Part shown: in pieces, positions 56,612 to 64,000 of the stretch | Layout: each line of letters begins with the position of its first letter | Numbering within the stretch: the stretch's first letter is position 1 | Source: Rhizophagus irregularis | Taxonomy: Eukaryota; Glomeromycota; Glomeromycetes; Glomerales; Glomeraceae | Length of the DNA: 64,000 bases | NCBI RefSeq assembly: GCF_026210795.1 | Contig: NC_089456.1 | Span: 994,501-1,058,500 of the forward strand | Direction of reading: 5' to 3' | The notes under the pieces: model-generated | The model's database searches: none | The model's input: only the letters and a program-made list of their open reading frames with translations | Told to the model about the DNA's origin: nothing | Program-made: the position numbers and the translations under genes

Positions 56612-57777
56612 CTGTGATTGAGCCCAATACTTTGCATAACCACACCTCCCTTGAATTGAAGGATCTTTTCCTTCCGTACCTATCTCGTTTTTGTATTCCC
56701 AAAGAATTGGGACAGCTTTCTCTTCAAAAACTGTATTATCAATTAGTAGTACATCATCATCAATGGAACCATTATCGGTAACAATAGATATTGGTTGGAT
56801 ACCATCGAATAATGATGTAAAGAATGGTCGGAGTGCATGTTGTCGGTCACTTTCATTTTGATAGATTTGTCCCGCTACATTGCATAAATTCAGAACCTCT
56901 GTATAATGTTTGAGTGAGATTTCCAGCTCATTGTTTCGATAATTTAAAAGAAACTGGCTGAAAACTGGATGGTAAAGAGATACGGGAGGTCCACTGCACT
57001 CTGGGGGGGCGTAGATTATATATTTTTAATGGATTTTTATTACATTTTTTCTATTTACCTGGACTCGCGGAGGTTGATGGGCAAGGCATCTTGCATATCT
57101 CCTTAACATTTTCATCTTTCTCTATAATATGTGCAAATAATAAAATATGAGCGAGATACAACTGGCAATGGATGACATTTCATAAAAACTAACCGTTGAG
57201 TAACTTTTGACGTTTGGAGATAATGTCATTAGATCTAATTCTGATAAAATATAGCCTTCTATTTAAAAATATTTAAAAATTTTATGAATTAGTTATACTT
57301 GGTCTCATTCATTATGCTACTAATTTATACTTACCAATATTAGCAGGTACTTTAACGATGAAATGAATTTTTAGCTCAGGAATTTCATCGTCAAAAACAC
57401 TGCTAATTTTCACTGTGGGAAACAATTTCTCTTTAACTTCAATGTTGTTAAGCAATATGGAATTTTCTTTAAATTCCTCGAAGGGAACATTGACTCTCCA
57501 CAATTCAATATCTTTCGCCTTGACATTATCAGGAGCACCAATCTTTCTTCTAACAGAATCTTTTAGGTGTCAAATTGTCTTGTTAGGTTCAATATCAATG
57601 GGAAAAGCAGATGAGAGAGTATCTCCATCAACAAGACACCAAAGTGTCTCCTCCTTTTTTACTGTATAAACTATAAAGATTAGTAAGAGCCTGAAAAAAA
57701 GAATAATTTTTACTTTAAATCTTACATTCTTCCACAGCTTTCCGTTTCTTTTTGCTTTCCTCTTCTTTACTTACCAT
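56612..57777 (-). pseudogene. Crinkler gene with nonsense mutation and truncated C terminus
   Basis: On the minus strand the Crinkler-type N terminus reads TLWCLVDGD..SAFPIDIEPNKTI, then a TGA (57,570-57,572), then HLKDSVRRKIGAPDNVKAK, then DIELWRVNVPFEEF and ELKIHFIVKVPANIG before a GTAAGT donor at ~57,343. Smaller exons follow (LDLMTLSPNVKSYST, 57,230 area; EKDENVKEICKMPCPSTSASP, ~57,115-57,060). A longer exon at 57,000-56,612 has SGPPVSLYHPVF and ILWEYKNEIGTEGKDPS, as in Crinkler C-terminal regions of Rhizophagus. No kinase-like or other end follows. A 5' piece MVSKEEESKKKRKAVEE starts at 57,777. Confidence 0.65.
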
Positions 57778-57894
57778 TATTCTTTTCAGATTTCAATTTC
57801 TATAGTAGATACAAGAGAAGGTGGTGAGTAAGATCATTCATCGTAAGGAAGGTACCAATTTCTCATCCGGAATTGGCAGACCTTCCTCATAGAA

Positions 57895-58075
57895 AATGTG
57901 CACGTCACAGAAGCTAGCGGGTAGGGTGTAGCACACTTACTATGCTCGTTAATATTTCCACGTTTTTAATAACCACATAGCAAATTATGCACGTCGCAGA
58001 AGCTCTATGTCTAAACGCTCTTCTTCCCTATGCCAGCGGGTAGGGTGTAGCACAATTACTATGCTCATTAATTTC
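57895..58075. repeat. Short tandem duplication
   Basis: GTGCACGTCACAGAAGCT and GCGGGTAGGGTGTAGCACA occur near 57,898-57,952 and again, with few changes, near 57,988-58,072, about 100-120 bp apart. They lie in what would be an intron of the minus-strand gene around them. Confidence 0.7.
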
Positions 58076-58096
58076 CAAGAACATAAAAATACTAAC

Positions 58097-58336
58097 CTCT
58101 AAATTACGTTTCAACAACAGGACCTTATTATGATGTTTTGTTTTTGGCTTAAGGTTTTTTATCAAGGCGTCTAGTTCACTCCCCAAAGAATCATGCGATT
58201 TCCGTTTTGACGCGTTTGGATACTTTTCAAGATAAAAATCATCCCACGAACTTACTTTCCATTGTGTATAAGGCCTCTCCCAATAACTGGAATAACGAAT
58301 ATTACAGTTGACGGTTTCCGGCAACATATTAAACAT
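58097..58336 (-). CDS. 80-codon 5' exon of an unrecognised gene
   Basis: ATG at 58,336 opens MFNMLPETVNCNIRYSSYWERP and QWKVSSWDDFYLEKYPNASKRK, then a charged helix KPKTKHHNKVLLLKRNLE that ends at a GTTAGT donor. A possible next exon after CTATAG near 57,810 continues KLKSEKNN before a second GTAAGT. This would place it 5' of the Crinkler piece on the same strand, so it may be its first exon or a separate small gene. No domain is recognised. Confidence 0.45.
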
Positions 58337-58339
58337 AAA

Positions 58340-61200
58340 GTAATAAATACTGTATGAGTAAAAGGATATTAGGAATCTTAATTAATTTTTTTTTCACGTC
58401 AACATTTCTTACTATTTAACTATTTTGTTTAGACTCAGCTCTCCGAAAATAGTTTATTTTAAAAGTCCACCAGCGGCGATCACTCCCGAAGTAACAAGTT
58501 TGGGATGCCCGAACATTTTTTAATATTTTATCAAAATCTAAATTTAATCTAGATGATTTATATTATTGTTATCAATCTTAACTTCATTCATGATATAATT
58601 ATTTTCAAGATTTGATATATTATCGTTATCAATGAATTTTTTTGGATTCCAACTTTCATATATTAAAATACGATTGCATTACCAACAGACCCAAACGCAT
58701 GACCTGAACTTTTAAAAATATGATAAAGCCAAGGTTGTTAGGAATCCAATGGATAATAAATACGATCAAATAGCTTCCAATTTTATTAATTGCACTCTTT
58801 TTAATATTAGTATGTGCAAATTTTACTCATATAATTTTAACAATATATTTATATAGCAAAATAACATTATCAATAAAGTTATAACAATAATAATTGAAAT
58901 ATTGAAGAAATTAATATCACAAAGTTTGTAATCATATTTACCAAAACTCGAAAGTCTCGTGTAGTTAAAAAGTATTCGAATATAAGATGATACTATATTA
59001 TTTAATTATTATATTAAATAAACATACGCTATCACAACGTATAACGATAAATTCAAAGTATCAAATCCCCAAAGTATCACAAACACTCGCGTATAATGCT
59101 GTATGTGCCTATAAATACGATTTTAATCATTTTATAATTTCTTATAAAAAAGTCATACCTACAATATTTGCCAAAAAGAAGCCATTTTCAAAAAGGTCTA
59201 GAATATAGGTTCAATAATTAAAATAAACGATAAAATTAAATATCACACATTTTTAACAAAATTACCTAAGCATGAAGTATAGAAAGGCAACTTAAAAGAC
59301 ATCATTAGTCTCAGATTTGAATACGTCATCTTTAATATATTTCCACTGAATAAACGTCCGATAAATAATACAAATACTCCCAAAACAACTTAAAGAAAAC
59401 ATTATCATTGACACTACTACGCTGAAGATTTTTTGATAAATAAAAATACAATTATTCACGCTTTTTATCAATGTTTATTATTTAAAAATTCTTGTGAATT
59501 GAAGAAAATACAAAATTATTGTACTACCGGAAACGGGTTTGTTATTTTTGATCTTAAAAGAGAACTGGCATCTAAATCTTTAAAAATGTTTTTTAAAATC
59601 GGATTGTATTAAAATTGTAACTAAGTATAACTTTATTAAATAATTCTAGCTAAAAACTGATTAAATATTACATGTATTTATAAGGGATATTACGCAGGCG
59701 TAAATTTTCGTGAAATTACCAGGATATGTGTCATGTCAAAATATCATAGGCGGAAGAATTCCGGATAGAAGAAACAATAAATGTTTATATGTGAAATTGC
59801 TGCTTTATTATTGGAGGTTACTTGAAGGGTCAAAAACTCATCTCCTGGCATATGTCAAATGGTATAAAAATGCACCTTCCTCTGATATTCGGTTTAAACA
59901 GTTTTATAGATTCACCAATAGCGGTCCATAGAATATAGTCAATTCAGTCTCCTCACGTGACATTACGCTAAAATGATCGGAAATATACTGTCTAAAATAA
60001 ATCATGATTGATATATGTCAAAATTTTAGCAATTGAAGTATCAGAATGTGCTTTATATGTTACTTATTTTTAGTGTAAGTGATAAGATAAAATACATAAA
60101 GTATCGGAATTTAATCATATTTGAATTATTAATAATTATTATTATTATTTTACATATAACTGTACAAATTTTTTCTACAAATTCTAGGTTCTGTTTTAGT
60201 ATGTGTGCGTCATTAATTAAAAGTGGAATTGGTAATTAAATAAACATCTACAGGTCATCAAAGCGTTTGAAAACCACTCGGTGAAGCCGATCCGGTATAA
60301 AACAAATCCAATAATTTTTGTATTTATAAAATTATTATTACTTTTAAGTTTGAGGGCATTTTTTTTAGTTCAATGGTAGGTCTATCGCTGTAATTAAGAA
60401 AGTCTTGAACAATGTTGTCCTATCATTAGGAATTAACACAGTATCTGCTTGACCAGAAAACACGTTGGAATAATCAAAGCAAAATTGTTGTTTCTAACTG
60501 TGTTTGCATGAATATTTGAGTTTATTCAGATTTTGATCCCAAACTGTTTCTTTTGATTCTTTATGATCATTTTTATACATATGAATAAAAACATATGAAT
60601 AAAAAAAATGGATATAATTTACCATTTCTAATTATTTCTAATTATGCATATTATTGACGCATAAAAATTTATTTTTTGTATGTTAATTATAATACCTTTG
60701 AAGATATTTAATTTGAAAAATTCTAATTGGACCATTTCGTGAGAATTATTGAGCGATTATAATTAAACAAAAGCGATCGTAATATAAAAATTTTTTCTTT
60801 GATCCTATATAAATATACCTATTTAAACTTAAATAAATTGTATATCATATTAATCAGAGCTATAATAAATATTCAAAATGGAAATGTTATTAATATAATT
60901 ACAGGAACATGAAATTTAGCTCCGTATGGCAAATTTTTCACATACAAAATTACACACTCGTGAGTCATTACAATTTTGACTTTATTTACTTTTTATGCCC
61001 AATTACAAATTCAACACTTCAGATTTAGAATTACATAATCTTTGTGATTTACGAGACACAAGATACCATATCTCATAATCAATTGTATCCAAGATATTGG
61101 AATTTGGAACAACCACATCACAATCATCACATTATCTACAATAAATAATGATTTATAAAATTATTTTCTTTTTTTTTCTCTTTACAAAAAGAGACAAAAG
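58340..61200. other. AT-rich intergenic stretch
   Basis: No gene, tRNA-like cloverleaf or CRISPR-like array could be supported. The short frames (for example 58,987-59,208 and 59,710-59,931) have AT-driven composition and no splice or domain support. A dispersed repeat copy lies at 60,716-60,850. Confidence 0.5.
60716..60850 (+). repeat. Dispersed repeat, copy 2
   Basis: Its word order matches 54,520-54,655, with an extra GAGCGATTATAATTAAAC segment. Confidence 0.6.
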
Positions 61201-61204
61201 TAAT

Positions 61205-61610
61205 CCTAATCAATCAAATGCGGTAATTATAAACGAATCATTCAGTACTAATTGGTAATACTTAAATTTGATTATCGTACAATATAAACTATTTTATTAC
61301 AATAATAAATGGATGATATTCTGTTATATGCCATAACCTTTACCTTTACAACATATCAGTTGGTTTTCGCAATTTTTTTGATTTACAATACATGCAAAAG
61401 AATTAGAGATAAGTGAAATCTGTCACGCGTACAATACTCGTACAATGTAAACTTTTTTAAGCTTATGAGTTTTTTGCATATATGATAAATTTTCGCGACA
61501 TACCAATTAATACTTACCATTTTAGTGTTAATGTATTTCACCTACAATGATAAAAGATAAGTACTGTCGAATTTCTTAAATTATAGCAGCAATTATAGCG
61601 TCGGCGTTAC
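61205..61610 (+). repeat. Diverged unit of the ~420-bp satellite
   Basis: AAATGCGGTAATTATAA, ATTACAATAATAAATGGATGATATTCTGTT, GATTTACAATACATGCAA, CTGTCACGCGTACAAT and AATTATAGCAGCAATTATAG follow the satellite order seen at 19,331-20,840. It sits downstream of the partial helicase copy, like the partial unit at 45,541 downstream of the full one. Confidence 0.8.
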
Positions 61611-61943
61611 GATATACGTCGAAATTAATTAAGTGCCGTAAAAAACAAAAATTACGTACTAAGTAGTTCCGTAACCATATCAATTTCGATTTTTATTATG
61701 CGCAATGGATTGGCATTTAGAAATTAACATTAAAGAATTTATTTTGATGCTTGTTTAAAAAATCTTAATAAATCATCGTAAAGAATAGCAATAGAAGAGA
61801 TTATTATCATATCAGTTTTTTTTTTTGTTTTTTTTTTCGTACATATAAAATTTTATATTTTAAAATTATCGCACATTGAACGATTCTTAACATGTTAACA
61901 CGTGACTGCTTTGTGTCACTTAATAGTATATGTATATTTCCAA

Positions 61944-64000
61944 TCACTGCCAATCATCACAATCACCATATGATGTTGAATTTTGGGACTTAGAAATTTT
62001 TTTACTAACAAAATCTTCGGTAAAATAAAATAAACTTATTTCAGCCTTGCATTCATCTATACATTCCCAAACTCGATCAATGGAATCCTCTGCTTGGTGT
62101 AATTCATTTTCTAACCATTCAATGTTTGCTTCCTTGTATTTCGATGAGTTCTCAGTAATGGATAATGATTTTAATGCAAGCTCAACTTTCTCGTACTGAT
62201 TGTACCTGAAATCACAAATTCAAATGAGTTTGGACAAAGGAAAGAATTTATTGTAAAAATTTTAAATCAAACGTTGCAAACCTTAATTCATCTTCCAGCT
62301 CTAAACAACTGTCAATCTCATCAGTATCTGAAGGATGATCAGTAATTGTCTTTTTCAATCGATTCTCGATTACTTCCATTTTACTTTGCAGCATAATCAA
62401 CTCCGCAATTATATCTACTGTCTGACCTTTCAAAAGAATATTATACTTGCTAACCGCTTTTTTACCTTTCTCTTCCATGAGGGCATGACAAAAAATAGTC
62501 ATATCATTATATATCTCATTAAGTATTGTGTCATAATCCGAACGGAATTTTACTCGTTTATAAACCCGGCGAAACCAGACTTGGATTTTTCTGGCTGCTT
62601 CTTGAGTCTTGGGACAATTATGCATCTGACTTAACCAGACTTGGACCTCTTCAGAAAATGCAAGTTGCTCAAAAGTGTCTGTCAGGTCAGTATTCTTATC
62701 ACTACTTTCGTTACTTTGTGATTGAGATTGATTTTTTGAGATTACATTTCCTCCAGCAACTACTGATGATTTAATCTGCTGAAGAGCAGAGCGGAAATCC
62801 TTAGCAGAGTTATATGTAAGTTTTATGATGCCATATTTCTCATATTTCTCCCATTTAGAAATTTTTGATGGTATATCTTCCAATTGGTAATAAACAATAA
62901 TCAAAGAATCACAGCCTGTTTCTTTAAGATCATTGTACAGAACATTTATGACTGACTCCTTAGATTTCTGTTTTAGATATTTTTTAATCTTTGCGGAAGA
63001 AACTTTGTTATTCAAGTATTTGAAAAGACTAAATATTCTCGTTATAAAAGTGGATTCATTTAAACCGATGAGAATCAAGAGCCGTATTAGTCGAAGAATA
63101 ACCAACAAGTACAACTGTTCCTTACAAATCAACAGCTCAAGAAGCTGTTGAACTTGGTCAAAGGAATTCTTAACTGCAGTTAGATAATCTTTTCTGTTAT
63201 ATTCTGGAAAGAGAGGCATTGCAGAATATGTGTCAAAGTAATTAAACAGATAAGATCGAGGAAGGAAAAAATCACAACATCTAGGACTAACTGCAAAAAT
63301 CAAAGATGTTGCAAACTCCATAAGGGATACAAGGTCACCAAAAGCATCAGATGTAACCAAATTGACTTTTTGATTTTTGCTTATAGCATATTGAATAAAT
63401 ACTTTTATGTTTAAGATTGCTTCGATCACATGGTTAAATTTAAGATGGTGAAAGAATAATGAAAGTCGCTTTCCAACCGGAATTGCTCGGTGATATCCAT
63501 TATGGACATCGCGGTACTCAAAGCCAATAGGTAAATTGTTAGGATTTAAAAGCTTTGTTGTTTTTGACATTTCCCAATCGAACGTATTAATACCCCATTT
63601 ATCCTTCAGCTGCTGAAAAATAAACATGCATTTTAGCATGATTTCAAAATTGCCGACATTATTATTAAACTCACATAACCATCTCTTACGAGCAATTTCA
63701 ATAAACTCTTTACGTGTGCAATCAGAAAGATTAGCAAGCACCATGCAAGTGACTTCCGGACAGCTTATCTGTGGTGATTGATAACGAATATGAAATTTAA
63801 CTAGACTTTCAGCCCACCACCTTTGTAAGCCACGAACTTCTATACTTTGTTCTTTAAGAAGTCGATGACGATACAACACATCCAACTTTATTATTACAGT
63901 ATATTGAAGGAATGCTAGTTCCAGACGTTTGTGCAAAATTGTTGGTGTTGTAATTACATGATGATTTTGGCAATTTTGCTTCAGACAAGATTGATAAGAT
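61944..64000 (-). CDS. Partial TRANK1-like helicase paralogue (C-terminal part)
   Basis: It is paralogous to the last two exons of the gene at 46,209-53,697. The long exon runs from the window edge to 62,282 and the last from 62,205 to a TGA at 61,944-61,946. The frame is open throughout and continues upstream past the edge (CLKQNCQNHHVITTPTILHKRLE). It has about 60 residues that the other copy lacks: a Gln/Ser/Asn-rich stretch (SQSQSNESSDKNTD) and WLSQMHNCPKT. It also carries a complete IQ-like motif, RKIQVWFRRVYKRVKFR. The other copy jumps straight to WFRPDYDT. The helicase core, if present, lies outside the window. Confidence 0.85.

Noticed and set aside
60240..60310. GC-richer patch near 60,250-60,300 considered as a tRNA
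   Set aside because: No acceptor stem pairing or T-loop GTTCRA could be found in proper order.

Overview
The window looks like nuclear DNA of an arbuscular mycorrhizal fungus, most likely Rhizophagus or a close relative in the Glomeromycotina. This is an inference. It rests on the strong AT bias, short GT-AG introns (about 50-90 nt) with TTTAG acceptors and CTAAC branch sites, and gene families that are expanded in that lineage: a DUF7431/MACPF-like protein, Crinkler-type N-terminal domains, a TKL-like kinase, a large TRANK1-like TPR/helicase gene, a TRP-like ion-transport protein and RING/NFX1 zinc-finger genes. It is an accessory, repeat-dominated region, and most gene-like pieces carry lesions.

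Left part (1-28,000). A segmental duplication (1-4236 and 22,012-25,730) carries two broken copies of an NFX1-type zinc-finger gene and a degenerate ~150-bp minisatellite. Blocks from 7467 to 8573 recur at 25,893-27,601, so the original duplicated unit was at least 8.5 kb. Only the first copy leads into an intact 659-codon MACPF-like gene (8945-10,924). A Harbinger-like MITE (11,079-11,290), a SWIM zinc-finger remnant (~16 kb), one copy of a second duplication (16,997-19,320) and a ~420-bp satellite (19,331-20,840) follow.

Middle (27,898-41,715). A small two-exon gene, a frameshifted TKL kinase and an adjoining Crinkler fragment lie on the minus strand. A ~5-kb element (31,549-36,589) with 35-bp terminal inverted repeats follows; it holds a decayed BAH-like ORF and is interrupted by an apparently intact Tc1/mariner element (33,470-34,788). 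Next is a seven-exon TRP-like channel gene (37,596-41,715) with one single-base frameshift.

Right part (42,255-64,000). A RING-H2 gene, a 178-codon ORF and the second copy of the 16,997-19,320 block precede a 12-exon minus-strand gene (46,209-53,697) that reads through to a 2175-residue UvrD/Rep-type helicase-TPR protein. A broken Crinkler gene (56,612-57,777) follows, and a partial paralogue of the helicase gene runs off the right edge.

The least conventional structure is a family of arrays made of tiny exon-like blocks of about 24-75 nt. Each block is bounded by a consensus 3' splice site and a GTAAG-like 5' splice site. The spacers contain a palindrome whose loop holds the intron branch-site sequence. 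Arrays occur at ~7.0-7.5, 18.7-19.2, 34.8-35.5 and 44.9-45.5 kb, and at least three are preceded by CT-rich tracts.
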